Source: a virus. Taken from it: DNA of 62,819 nt. The DNA lies in the IMG/VR virus record IMGVR_UViG_3300042691_036907, positions 1 through 62,819 of that record; one strand, 5' to 3'. Shown here piece by piece: positions 41,663-50,889 of this stretch. Each line of letters begins with the position of its first letter. The first letter of the stretch is position 1. Below the pieces are notes generated by a model. That model had not been told where the DNA came from. It saw only the letters and a program-made list of their open reading frames with translations, and searched no databases. The translations under genes were made by a program, and so were the position numbers.

Positions 41663-43489
41663 ATGAATAATTACGGAAGAAAATCAATAGACTTAAGGCT
41701 TACAAATAGTGAGTACTATGATTTTTATTTAACAAATGCTGTTAGTTTATATAGGTGTTGTGATTCTACACCAACTAGTGGTGAATGTTTTGTTGTGTGG
41801 TATGATTTCAGTAATACCGAAACATTTAAGAATTTTCCAAACATTGATACAATAGAATCTTTGGTATCTTGGACTGGTGCAACAAATACTGGTTACACAT
41901 TTGATACCTTTGGTTTGACTGGATTGGATAATGGTGCATTAATTTATCAAAAAGAATTTGGTGACGATGCAAATACTAGGTTAGTTGATATATTAACTGG
42001 TACAACTTTAACAATACCAGCAAATGATGATAGATTAATATTAAATAGAGTTACTGGTTCAACTGGACAATTTATTTACCCAATTGAATTTTTTGGTGAC
42101 CCATCACCCGTTGGTGGTAGCGTTAGACTTTGTGGTGGTTTTTATCAAGGTTATTATAAGATAGATGGTAGTACTTATGAAGTTTTACCTAATAGGGTAC
42201 CTAAAGCTTGGGTTGCTGATTTTTGGTTAAATAAAAATGAAGCTTGTTCTGGTTATACTGGAACAACATTAAATGATTTATATCCAGATAATAAAGGATT
42301 TTTCTTTTATTTGGGTACTAGAGCTGAGAATAAATATTGGAATATATTTGAGGGTAATAATACTGGTTGTACATTAGATTGTACATCACCAAGTGGTTGT
42401 ACCGATTCTGTTACAAATTTTTGTACAAAATTAAAAGAAACCGAAATACAAATTACTGACCCAGAAACAGGATACCCAATATATCTTGACCCACCGCAAT
42501 TAGAGATAAAAACCATAGACAATCAGTTTTTAATATATGGTAGGGCACAAGATACTAATAAAAGATGTGGATATTGTGGTGAACCTAGAGATAGTGATGA
42601 ATATGGTAGAAAAACTGTTTGTAGTTTTACTGGTGGTAGTATAACTACTGCTGAATTTGCTAGAAAGAAAACAGATTTTAGAAATCCATTTTTAATATAT
42701 GGTAGAGCGCAAGATACCAATAAAAGATGTGGATATTGTGGTGAGCCTAGGGATAGTGATACATACGGTAGAGAAACTGTTTGTTCATATAGTGGTGATA
42801 GTGAAATTATATTAGAATTAGATAAGAATTTAGATGTATATGATAATGCCATAGGCTTTAGAATTACTGATGATGGTAGAATTGGGTATAGGGCTTTAAA
42901 GTTTACTGGCTATTGTTCTGGTGATACTTATGTTACTGGTGTTACTGTTGAAGAGCAGTATTCGATGAGCGGTATGGTTAAAGATGATGAGTGGACTAGA
43001 ATTACTATACGATTCGTTGCGGATGAAGAATACGATAAAACACAATTAAAATGTTTAGGTCCTAGGAAGGGTAAATTAATGTTTTATGTGAATTGTAAAC
43101 TTAAAGCGATATTTAAAGATGTAGACGAATTCATTGCTAGGAGACTACAAGAATATAAAGGTAAACAAGTTGGCCTACCATTTAACATTAGTGTTGGTGG
43201 TGGTAGTCAGGGATTGTTAGAGAGTATGACCTTTGATGGACAAGATTTTGAAGATTTGGGTTTATTAATCGAGAAGAATTTTGCTGGTTCATTTATAGGT
43301 CAGATATCTCAATTTAAATTTAATATATGCGACCAAAATTGGTGTGATATATCTGCTGGATGTATTGTTGATGCGGCAAGATATGGATTACCAACTTGTG
43401 ATGTGATAGATACCAACTTAATAATTGATGAGAATGGTAGATACATAATACAAGAAGATGGATACGGTATATTGTGGATAATAACTTAA
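41663..43489 (+). CDS. Structural protein with duplicated Cys-rich segment, 608 aa
   Basis: 608 residues. Beta-rich throughout (CFVVWYDFSNTETFKNFPN; KAWVADFWLNKNEACSGYTG), compatible with a lectin-like or fibre-associated virion protein. Residues ~290-380 contain two near-identical copies, 54 residues apart, of FLIYGRAQDTNKRCGYCGEP followed by RDSD-x-YGR-x-TVCS, each with a C-x2-C pair and a third Cys. This could bind metal or form disulphides. The C-terminal third has a LamG/ConA-like appearance (GKLMFYVNCKLKAIFKDVDE). It lies between two SHAEG fibres in the same direction, 16 and 18 bases from them. Confidence 0.75.
   Translation: MNNYGRKSIDLRLTNSEYYDFYLTNAVSLYRCCDSTPTSGECFVVWYDFSNTETFKNFPNIDTIESLVSWTGATNTGYTFDTFGLTGLDNGALIYQKEFGDDANTRLVDILTGTTLTIPANDDRLILNRVTGSTGQFIYPIEFFGDPSPVGGSVRLCGGFYQGYYKIDGSTYEVLPNRVPKAWVADFWLNKNEACSGYTGTTLNDLYPDNKGFFFYLGTRAENKYWNIFEGNNTGCTLDCTSPSGCTDSVTNFCTKLKETEIQITDPETGYPIYLDPPQLEIKTIDNQFLIYGRAQDTNKRCGYCGEPRDSDEYGRKTVCSFTGGSITTAEFARKKTDFRNPFLIYGRAQDTNKRCGYCGEPRDSDTYGRETVCSYSGDSEIILELDKNLDVYDNAIGFRITDDGRIGYRALKFTGYCSGDTYVTGVTVEEQYSMSGMVKDDEWTRITIRFVADEEYDKTQLKCLGPRKGKLMFYVNCKLKAIFKDVDEFIARRLQEYKGKQVGLPFNISVGGGSQGLLESMTFDGQDFEDLGLLIEKNFAGSFIGQISQFKFNICDQNWCDISAGCIVDAARYGLPTCDVIDTNLIIDENGRYIIQEDGYGILWIIT
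42527..42788 (+). repeat. Two 100-base direct repeats at 162-base spacing
   Basis: 42527-42626 and 42689-42788 are highly similar and encode the C-x2-C module of the 608-residue protein. The spacing is a multiple of three and the reading frame is kept. Confidence 0.85.
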
Positions 43490-43507
43490 AAAATAAATAA
43501 TTAGAAA

Positions 43508-45886
43508 ATGCCTAATAAAACTATTGGTCAGTTACCCTTATTACCAGGCCCATCTGGTACTAACGAATTTGCTATATGGAATGGTAGTAAGACTTTTAGA
43601 ATTAGTTTAGATACTATCAAACAATATTCTATTAGTGGAATAACCGATAATGATATATTCGTTACTGGTGGTACCTATGATACACTAACATCAACAATAA
43701 ATCTATATAGAAATGATGGTGTTATTATACCAATAACTGGTATTAGTACTGATGATATATATTTGACAGGTGGTACTTATGACGATTCATTAGTTACCTT
43801 AACTGATAATAAAGGTGGTATTGTTCAATTTAATATTGATGTTACAAGTAATAGATGGCATGTACCATCTGGAACAACATTAACTGTTAAAAATGGGTTT
43901 CAAAGTTTTATTTATGGGGATTTATATGTTGAGGGGTTATTAAAATTAGAAGATGATTCACAATTAGTTGTATTAAATGGTGATATTATATTAAGTGGTG
44001 GTTCAATTAGTGGTGCTGGTACAACATTATTAGTTGATTTACCGCAATTTGATACAAAAACGGTTAGCGGTTCATTCGACCCGAATACTGGTATTGCAAC
44101 ATTTACAAATAATAGTGGTGGCACTTTTTCAGTTAGTGGTTTTTATACTGGGTCAACTGAAATATTTGTGACTGGTGGTACGTACAACTCATCTAATGGT
44201 ATTGCCACATTCACTAATAATACTGGTGGTACATTTAATGTATCTGGATTCTTAAGTGGTTATACTGATTTTTATACAACTGGTGCAACCTTAATAGGTG
44301 CTACTGCATATTTTGATAGGACTGATACATTGTCAGCCTATACATTAGATTTATCTGGAATTGATTTTACTGGTAATACATCAGCTTCTTGTATATCTGA
44401 TTTATATTTGTCTAACTTGCATGGTTGTTCACCAATAACAATACATGATTCAATCCAATCAAATGGTTCAACTGCTAGTGGATTGTATTCATTTGCATTT
44501 GGTAATAGTACTTTAGCTAGTAATGATTATTCACATGCTGAGGGTGCTAATACAACAGCTATTGGTCAATATTCACACGCTGAGGGTCAGTTTACAACAG
44601 CACAAGGTACTCGTGCTCACGCTGAAGGTAATACAACGATTGCTGCTGGTGAAGGTTCACATGCTGAAGGGGGGTATACGCAAGCTAATGGTGATAGGTC
44701 ACACGCTGAAGGTGTTACTACAACAGCAAGTGGATTTGCATCACATGCTGAAGGTGAGGGTACCACAGCAAGTGTTGATTATTCGCATGCTGAAGGTAGA
44801 TTTTCTAAAGCATTTGGTTTAATTTCACATGCTGAAGGGTATCAAACGAGTACCACAGGTTCTTTTTCACACTCGGAAGGTCAACTTACGTTGGCTCAAG
44901 GTACTGCCTCACACGCTGAAGGTTGGCAAACAAGTGCCACTAATAATGGTTCACATTCTGAAGGTAGGGAAACGAAAGCTTTAGGTGATTCGTCACATGC
45001 TGAAGGTGCTTATACAACAGCATCAAATACAGCTTCACATGCTGAAGGTTATCAAACTAAAGCAACTGGTCAATCAGCACATGCTGAGGGTAACGGAACT
45101 AGTGCTAGTGCTGATTATTCACATGCTGAAGGTTATTTAACAACTGCATCTGGTAATTCATCACATTCGGAAGGTTATTTAACAACTGCTAAAAATAATT
45201 ATACACATGCTGGTGGTATTTCATCAGTTGCTAGTGGTTTAAATTCATTCATACATTCATCTGGTTCAACTGTAACTGGTTTAAGAAGTGTTGTGTTAGG
45301 TGGTAAGGGGTTAACTGGCCCAGCTAATGATACTGTTTATGTACCTAATTTTAATTCAAGAGGTAATTCATTATTTTCTGGTTCATCATCTGGTGTTGTA
45401 ACTATAAAAGGTTCTGGTTCAACAACCCCAATATTTACAGTTCAAGGTTCATCTGGTGAATTATTTAGTGTAACAGATAGTTTAATTGGTTCATTATTTA
45501 GTGTTAATGATATTTCTGGTTTACCAGTGTTGGAGGTATTTTCAGATAATACAATATTGATGGGTAATTATCAATCACCATCATTAAATACAACTGTTAA
45601 AAAATCATTGACTTCTGGAACTAATAATATATATTCGATACCAACTAGTGGTTATACTGGTGCATTTTTTGATTATACATTAATAAGTGCTTCTGGTGCT
45701 AGAGCTGGTAATATCATGTCAATATGGAGTGGTTCATCAGCACAATATACAGATACTTCAACAAATGATATTGGCAATACAACTGGTGTTACATTTTCAG
45801 TTGTTGTATCTGGTAGTTCTGCCGTATTACAAAGTACATCAGCAACATCTGGTTGGACATTAAAAACGATAGTAAGAAGTATATAA
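43508..45886 (+). CDS. Long tail fibre B: SHAEG repeats without S74
   Basis: 792 residues. The N-terminal adaptor (residues 1-330) includes repeated FVTGGTYNSSNGIATFTNN blocks and the module NTSASCISDLYLSNLHGCSP followed by ITIHDSIQ, which is shared almost unchanged with fibre C at 58863. About 17 SHAEG 14-mers follow (residues ~340-575). The C-terminal part (FIHSSGSTVTGLRSVVLGGK onwards) lacks the S74 chaperone and is replaced by a beta-rich tip (SGWTLKTIVRSI end). It probably forms a trimeric fibre whose folding needs another chaperone. It is followed after one base by the LamG genes. Confidence 0.86.
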   Translation: MPNKTIGQLPLLPGPSGTNEFAIWNGSKTFRISLDTIKQYSISGITDNDIFVTGGTYDTLTSTINLYRNDGVIIPITGISTDDIYLTGGTYDDSLVTLTDNKGGIVQFNIDVTSNRWHVPSGTTLTVKNGFQSFIYGDLYVEGLLKLEDDSQLVVLNGDIILSGGSISGAGTTLLVDLPQFDTKTVSGSFDPNTGIATFTNNSGGTFSVSGFYTGSTEIFVTGGTYNSSNGIATFTNNTGGTFNVSGFLSGYTDFYTTGATLIGATAYFDRTDTLSAYTLDLSGIDFTGNTSASCISDLYLSNLHGCSPITIHDSIQSNGSTASGLYSFAFGNSTLASNDYSHAEGANTTAIGQYSHAEGQFTTAQGTRAHAEGNTTIAAGEGSHAEGGYTQANGDRSHAEGVTTTASGFASHAEGEGTTASVDYSHAEGRFSKAFGLISHAEGYQTSTTGSFSHSEGQLTLAQGTASHAEGWQTSATNNGSHSEGRETKALGDSSHAEGAYTTASNTASHAEGYQTKATGQSAHAEGNGTSASADYSHAEGYLTTASGNSSHSEGYLTTAKNNYTHAGGISSVASGLNSFIHSSGSTVTGLRSVVLGGKGLTGPANDTVYVPNFNSRGNSLFSGSSSGVVTIKGSGSTTPIFTVQGSSGELFSVTDSLIGSLFSVNDISGLPVLEVFSDNTILMGNYQSPSLNTTVKKSLTSGTNNIYSIPTSGYTGAFFDYTLISASGARAGNIMSIWSGSSAQYTDTSTNDIGNTTGVTFSVVVSGSSAVLQSTSATSGWTLKTIVRSI
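44525..45220 (+). repeat. 42-bp tandem repeats coding SHAEG units (fibre B)
   Basis: About 17 diverged copies of the same 42-base unit as in fibres A and C. Confidence 0.88.
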
Positions 45887-45887
45887 T

Positions 45888-46577
45888 ATGAGTTTTAATT
45901 ATTCACCTAAAATAGTAAATGATGGTTTAATTTTATATTTAGATGCAGCAAATCCAAAATCATTGGTAAGTGGTACTACTGTTTGGTATGATATCTCTAA
46001 ATTATCAAAAACTGCAACTATGGTAAATGGTCCAACATTTACAACTGAAAAAGGTGGTGGGTTAGTTTTTGATGGTGTAAATGATTATGTGACATTAGGA
46101 ACAGACCAAGATTATTATTTTAATTTAACAAAACCATATACAATTTCAATATGGTTTAAATCTAATTCATTATCAACAATGGGGTTAGTCACTAGATATA
46201 ATTCTGGTATTAGGGGGCATTATTTTTTAAAATTTTTACTTAATGGTGCTATAATGTATAATAGGGAGGTCTCACCATTTAATTTATTTTCAAACGGAAT
46301 ATTATCAATAGGGGTTATAAACAATGTGGTTATTTCTTACGATGGGTCATACCAAAAAATATATTTAAATGGTGTTTTTGATAGGCAACAATTATCAGGT
46401 AATATTGTTCAAAACCAATCAAATATTAATTTATTTATAGGTGCTTCTCAATCATTTGGAAACCCTAATGAATTTTTCAATGGAACCATTTATAATGTTA
46501 GTATTTATAAAAAAGGATTGTCACAACAGGAGATTACACAAAATTATAATGCGTTAAAAACTAGATTTGGATTATGA
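45888..46577 (+). CDS. LamG-like adhesin module 1
   Basis: 229 residues. The N-terminal IVNDGLILYLDAANPKSLVS and TTVWYDISKLSKTATMVNGP, then GLVFDGVNDYVTLGTD, YTISIWFKSNSLST and YQKIYLNGVFDR are the strand pattern of a laminin-G/concanavalin-like domain (LamG_3). These domains bind sugars or surface proteins. The protein ends with QNYNALKTRFGL, a C-terminus shared by four genes and a relic here. The next gene overlaps by 4 bases. It has no signal peptide and is expected to be part of the tail tip. Confidence 0.82.
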   Translation: MSFNYSPKIVNDGLILYLDAANPKSLVSGTTVWYDISKLSKTATMVNGPTFTTEKGGGLVFDGVNDYVTLGTDQDYYFNLTKPYTISIWFKSNSLSTMGLVTRYNSGIRGHYFLKFLLNGAIMYNREVSPFNLFSNGILSIGVINNVVISYDGSYQKIYLNGVFDRQQLSGNIVQNQSNINLFIGASQSFGNPNEFFNGTIYNVSIYKKGLSQQEITQNYNALKTRFGL

Positions 46578-47323
46578 GTGGAAATGTTGCCCCTAAAATA
46601 GTAACGAAAGGGTTAGTACTTTGTTTAGACGGTGCTAATGTATATTCATACCCAAAAACAGGTACAGCTTGGTCTGATTTAACAACAAATAGAAATAATT
46701 CTACTTTAATAAATGGACCCACTTATGATTCATCAAATGGTGGTAGTTTATTATTTGATGGTATAAATGATTTTGCAAATATAACTTATAATTCAACTTT
46801 AAGTGTAGCTAATGCACATACATTAGAATCTTGGTTTTATGCCACAGGTAGGGGTACAAATTCAATATTTGATGGTTCTGGACATTTGATGAGAGCTGGT
46901 CAAGTTGAGGATAGCCAATTCCAATTGAACTATATTTATGATTATGGTGCAATAGGTTATTTATGGTTTAGGTCATTTAATGGAAATCCATATCCATCTG
47001 CTGGTTCATTCACTTTTCTTGGTTCACCAAATTATGTGGCAATGCCTAATAAATGGAATATGGCAACTGTGGCTAGAAATGGTTCTACAGTAAAAATATA
47101 TGTAAATGGTGTTTTAGTATCAACCTATACAGGGCAAACAATATCATCCAACCCATCTTGGATTACCTATTTAGGTGGTTCTTTAACTTTGGGTAGAACT
47201 ACTGGTAACCCATATATTAACTATAAAGGTAAAATTGCGGTTAGTCGAATATATAATAGAGCATTATCCGATTCTGAAGTTTTACAAAATTTTAATGCGT
47301 TAAAAGGTAGATTTGGTTTATAA
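46574..47323 (+). CDS. LamG-like adhesin module 2
   Basis: 249 residues, paralogous to module 1: IVTKGLVLCLDGANVYSYPK, TAWSDLTTNRNNSTLINGP, SLLFDGINDFANI, HTLESWFYATGRGTNSIF, VKIYVNGVLVSTYTG and the end QNFNALKGRFGL. The sugar-binding loops between strands differ strongly from its neighbours while the frame and the two ends are kept, as expected for exchangeable ligand-binding proteins. It overlaps module 1 by 4 bases. Confidence 0.83.
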   Translation: MSGNVAPKIVTKGLVLCLDGANVYSYPKTGTAWSDLTTNRNNSTLINGPTYDSSNGGSLLFDGINDFANITYNSTLSVANAHTLESWFYATGRGTNSIFDGSGHLMRAGQVEDSQFQLNYIYDYGAIGYLWFRSFNGNPYPSAGSFTFLGSPNYVAMPNKWNMATVARNGSTVKIYVNGVLVSTYTGQTISSNPSWITYLGGSLTLGRTTGNPYINYKGKIAVSRIYNRALSDSEVLQNFNALKGRFGL

Positions 47324-47338
47324 AAAATATTTATAATT

Positions 47339-47608
47339 ATGGCAACAGAAATATATCAAAACAGAAAATTCATGGTATTCAATGTATCTGAATTAAATTT
47401 AATTGATTTTTCACAGGTACTAGAGACATCTGAAGAAACCGTTAGGAAATCATTGGATGAAACAAAAACATTTGTAAAATGGGATGGTGATATACCATCT
47501 TGTGTTGATTCATTAACAACTAAAGAGGGGCCTTATACTTATGATGAAATAATTGAAATATTAAGTGGTACTGATTGGTTAAGTACTGAAAAAATTGAAA
47601 TGTCGTGA
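47339..47608 (+). CDS. Small acidic unknown protein, 89 aa
   Basis: 89 residues (MATEIYQNRKFMVFNVSELN onward), acidic, predicted mixed alpha/beta. It is unrecognised. It lies between two LamG genes, and its stop codon overlaps the GTG start of the next one (sequence TCGTGAG), so translation is coupled. Small genes of this size occur behind several adhesins of this locus; an assembly helper is one possibility. Confidence 0.68.
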   Translation: MATEIYQNRKFMVFNVSELNLIDFSQVLETSEETVRKSLDETKTFVKWDGDIPSCVDSLTTKEGPYTYDEIIEILSGTDWLSTEKIEMS

Positions 47609-48387
47609 GTACAGCAGAAGGTGGGGCTAACATTGTTCAAAGTGGATTGGTATTTTGTTTTGACCCAGCGAATAATAAATCATTTGTTGTTGGTTCAACA
47701 ACTGCTAATGATTTAAAAAACAGTACAACTTTAACATTTAAAAATAAAATATATCTTGCTGGTGGTACTGGTGACATAGTTACTATTATTTCACCAACAT
47801 TCGATAACAATAATGGTGGTAGTATTTTTTTTAACCCATCAAGTATTTTAAGTGGTGATGCTGTATATTTACCAAATGGTGATACATCAACCAATATAAA
47901 TACTTATGTAACATTATCTGTTTGGTTTAAAAAAACTGTATCACCATCTTGGGTTGAGGTGCCAGCTGGTAAAGGTTTTAATACACCTACCCCATCAAGT
48001 CAGGCATATTCTTTTTATATATTAAATAATTCTATATATGCTAGAGTCACAACTAATACTGTAAATGGTAATAGTGATATTGGAACGCCATATAGTTTAA
48101 ATATGTGGAATAATGCTGTATTGACATATGATGGTACCACAATTAGGTTATATTTAAATGGGGTTTTAAAAACATCTACACCAAAAACAGGGCCAATGAT
48201 GAACACATCAAACCCTTTCAATATAGGTTGTCAGAATAATGGTGGTTATTTCCCAGCTAGTGCACCATCTAAAACTTCAGAATATTTTAAAGGTTATATA
48301 TCAAATGTTATGATATATAATAAAGCATTGACAGCTGATGAAGTTTTACAAAATTATAATGCATTAAAAAGTAGGTTTGGGTTATGA
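47605..48387 (+). CDS. LamG-like adhesin module 3 (GTG start)
   Basis: 260 residues. GTG at 47605 is chosen because no suitable ATG exists and it overlaps the previous TGA. IVQSGLVFCFDPANNKSFVV, YVTLSVWFKKTVSPSWVEVP, LTYDGTTIRLYLNGVLKTST and the end QNYNALKSRFGL show the same LamG plan as modules 1 and 2 with longer loops. It overlaps module 4 by 4 bases. Confidence 0.82.
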   Translation: MSTAEGGANIVQSGLVFCFDPANNKSFVVGSTTANDLKNSTTLTFKNKIYLAGGTGDIVTIISPTFDNNNGGSIFFNPSSILSGDAVYLPNGDTSTNINTYVTLSVWFKKTVSPSWVEVPAGKGFNTPTPSSQAYSFYILNNSIYARVTTNTVNGNSDIGTPYSLNMWNNAVLTYDGTTIRLYLNGVLKTSTPKTGPMMNTSNPFNIGCQNNGGYFPASAPSKTSEYFKGYISNVMIYNKALTADEVLQNYNALKSRFGL

Positions 48388-49115
48388 GTACGGTAAGCAA
48401 TTGGCGTGGACCAAATATTGTAAAAGATGACTTATTAATTTATATAGACCCAAGTTCACCAAATTCTTATTATAGTTTACAGGGTGGGTCAACATTAAAA
48501 GATATTTCTGGAAACATAAATAACGGTTCTTTGGTTAACACACCAATATTTAGTACATCTGTCGGTGGTATGTTTACTTTTAATGGGTCTAATCAATATA
48601 TTAATTGTGGAAACACACCACAACTACAAATAACTTTGGGGACAATCAGCGCCTGGATTAAAGCAACAAGTGGTAATAGTGGTTTTAGAGGTGTTATCAC
48701 AAAACAAAACGCTTGGGGGTTATTTTTAATTAATAATGTGTTATGTGCATTTGATTGGGGTAATTACTTGGCAACTTGTCCTAGTTGTAATATAAATGCG
48801 GGAATAAGAAGTACTGGAATCAATTTAGGTACAAATACTTGGACTCATGTTGCTATGACATTTAGTGAGACCATTGGGGTTGTTTTACCTGGACCACCAA
48901 ATAATAATGTTGTTATTTATGTGAATGGTATACCAGTATTAACTACAACAACATTACATTCGGACCATAGTGCACCAATTCAGTTTGCTTGGGCCAACTT
49001 TGTTGGACAATATATGGTTGGTAGTATTGCACAGGGTATTGTTTATAACAGGGTTCTCACATCATCTGAAATATTACAAAACTACAACGCAACAAAATCG
49101 AGATTTGGGATTTAA
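48384..49115 (+). CDS. LamG-like adhesin module 4
   Basis: 243 residues. IVKDDLLIYIDPSSPNSYYS, MFTFNGSNQYINCGNTPQL, LGTISAWIKATSGNSGFRGV, NNVVIYVNGIPVLTTTTL and the end QNYNATKSRFGI. It has a Cys-rich insertion loop (LATCPSCNINAGIRSTG) not seen in the other modules. It is the last intact member of the LamG run; right behind it lies a relic of another module. Confidence 0.82.
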   Translation: MSTVSNWRGPNIVKDDLLIYIDPSSPNSYYSLQGGSTLKDISGNINNGSLVNTPIFSTSVGGMFTFNGSNQYINCGNTPQLQITLGTISAWIKATSGNSGFRGVITKQNAWGLFLINNVLCAFDWGNYLATCPSCNINAGIRSTGINLGTNTWTHVAMTFSETIGVVLPGPPNNNVVIYVNGIPVLTTTTLHSDHSAPIQFAWANFVGQYMVGSIAQGIVYNRVLTSSEILQNYNATKSRFGI

Positions 49116-49127
49116 ACATATTTATAA

Positions 49128-49172
49128 TTTTTTAAAAATTATAATGCATTAAAATTAAGATTTAATTACTAA
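49128..49172 (+). pseudogene. Relic of a deleted LamG module (3' end only)
   Basis: In one frame the bases read FFKNYNALKLRFNY and stop, matching the conserved LamG ending (QNYNALKSRFGL and stop) of the genes before it; the DNA around ATAATGCATTAAAA is also the same. Nothing upstream of it remains. This is most easily explained as the leftover 3' end of a fifth module after a deletion or replacement. Confidence 0.7.
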
Positions 49173-49218
49173 CCCCTATATTTATTAATATAACACGCAT
49201 CTTGGATAGGGAAAAGAA

Positions 49219-50574
49219 ATGGCTGGTGAATTTAATATTAAAAATGGATTTAAATCCAACGGTGATAGTACTGTAAGTGGTAAATTAACCACTCAAAAAT
49301 TAACAATAACTTCTGGAGCAACCAATGGTTATGTATTAACTTCTGATTCTAGTGGTAATGCTGTTTGGGGCGCACCTTCATCTTCATCAGGAGTATTTGG
49401 TATAGCAAACACATCGGGAGTTTATACTTACTATGCTACACTTACTATAGCTATGTCGGCTGCGACAAGCGGTCAGACTATAGAGATGTTTGCAGATGTT
49501 ACTGAAAGTGGCGCTACTACAGTTACATTAAAAAATAATGTGACTATCAATGGTAATGGTCATACATACACACATACAAGTACAACTGGGAATACATTTA
49601 ATTTTGTCGCTGGAGCTACAGTATATATAAACAATCTTATTATCAATAGAACAGTTACTACACCTACAGGTGCTGCTGTATTTTATTTTGACAATAGCTT
49701 TGGCAATCCAATGAGATTAAGGTGTTCTGCTGTATATGTTAATTACACATTTACAACAAGCGTAGGTGCTACACCTGTTGTAAATGCTGATGTGTTAACT
49801 CAGTACATTGTAGAAGGTCTTTATGCTACTGCAAATGGAAGTGGGGCAATGTTTAGTCAAACTAATCAGCCTATAACCATTATAAACTGCTTTGCTAGAA
49901 ATACTGGAACTGGTAACGGATATGCATTTGGTTCTGCTGGTGGTACAATAGATGATTCTTATGCGAGTGTTGTATCAGGAACTGGTATTGCTTTAACTGC
50001 TGGTTCATCAGCAAGAAATTGTAACTCAATTGCTACAACTGGAGTGGGAATAAGTGGTGCTGGTAATGCATATCAATGTTATGCCTTTTCAAATACAAAT
50101 TATGCTTATAATAGTGTCACTGCATATAATTGTGTTGCACAAACAACAAGTGGAACTGCTTTTTATAATTGTATAATTAGAAACTGCTCAGGAACTTCTA
50201 CAACAGGTGCAGCTTTAGTATCTTTCTTTAGTCCCGCATATGCTTATAATTCATCTTTGCAGTCTACAGGTGGGGTTACAATTCCATCATCACCTTGGTC
50301 AATACTATTGGAGAATTGTTCCATTACAAATGAATGGAATAATGCAAGTGGTCACGCAGTCACTTTTGGAAGCTCAGGTGCTGCGATTACAAATGAGATT
50401 ACTAACTGTAAGATAACAGTATCAAATGCGAGTGCAAATTGTTTGAATGTCGCATCTGCTATAAATGCGAAATATGCAAACAATGTATTCAAAGGAGCAA
50501 CTACTCCAGTTAATGCTAATATAACACAGACTATAATTAATACACAAGATAATCAAGGAAACATCTTAATGTAA
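49219..50574 (+). CDS. Parallel beta-helix tail-tip protein, 451 aa
   Basis: 451 residues. An N-terminal adaptor (SNGDSTVSGKLTTQKLTI, then TNGYVLTSDSSGNAVWGAP) is typical of fibre-attachment segments. It is followed by beta-helix coils (TVTLKNNVTINGNGHTYTHT; ITIINCFARNTGTG; NCSITNEW) rich in Asn, Thr and Cys. It is probably a spike-like adhesin or glycan-binding protein; no glycosidase residues can be assigned. Codon use has more GGA than the neighbouring GGT-rich genes, and it carries a purine-rich AGGGAAAAG leader, unusual here. This suggests recent acquisition together with the next three genes. Confidence 0.76.
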   Translation: MAGEFNIKNGFKSNGDSTVSGKLTTQKLTITSGATNGYVLTSDSSGNAVWGAPSSSSGVFGIANTSGVYTYYATLTIAMSAATSGQTIEMFADVTESGATTVTLKNNVTINGNGHTYTHTSTTGNTFNFVAGATVYINNLIINRTVTTPTGAAVFYFDNSFGNPMRLRCSAVYVNYTFTTSVGATPVVNADVLTQYIVEGLYATANGSGAMFSQTNQPITIINCFARNTGTGNGYAFGSAGGTIDDSYASVVSGTGIALTAGSSARNCNSIATTGVGISGAGNAYQCYAFSNTNYAYNSVTAYNCVAQTTSGTAFYNCIIRNCSGTSTTGAALVSFFSPAYAYNSSLQSTGGVTIPSSPWSILLENCSITNEWNNASGHAVTFGSSGAAITNEITNCKITVSNASANCLNVASAINAKYANNVFKGATTPVNANITQTIINTQDNQGNILM

Positions 50575-50888
50575 TGGAAAGCAAAATAGACATATTAAAA
50601 AGTGATGATACAATAGTATCAACAATTTATGAAACTCAAGAAAGAAAATTCTTTGTGATTTCTGAATTGACAGGAGAGGAACTAAATTCATATAATGCTC
50701 TAAATGATTTGGCTCAAGAAAAATTTGGAGATAATGAACAGTTATTTTTATCTGATTCACCAATAAAAAGATTGGTTAAAATATATGATTTTAAAATTGA
50801 CAATAAAGGATTTGAAGAAGTTCTTTACGATAACTTAACTGCATCAGAGAAAGCAGTATTTGATACATTCTACAACAATTTTATATAA
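50574..50888 (+). CDS. Small acidic unknown protein, 104 aa
   Basis: 104 residues (MESKIDILKSDDTIVSTIYE), very acidic and probably mixed alpha/beta. Its ATG overlaps the stop of the beta-helix gene by one base (TAATG), so it is co-translated with it. It is unrecognised. It follows the same 'adhesin then small gene' order seen elsewhere in the locus. GGA-type codons match the upstream gene. Confidence 0.7.
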   Translation: MESKIDILKSDDTIVSTIYETQERKFFVISELTGEELNSYNALNDLAQEKFGDNEQLFLSDSPIKRLVKIYDFKIDNKGFEEVLYDNLTASEKAVFDTFYNNFI

Positions 50889-50889
50889 C

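Noticed and set aside
49116-49218. A short gene in the gap before the beta-helix gene
   Set aside because: Only the 15-codon LamG-type ending is recognisable and there is no start codon; reported as a relic.
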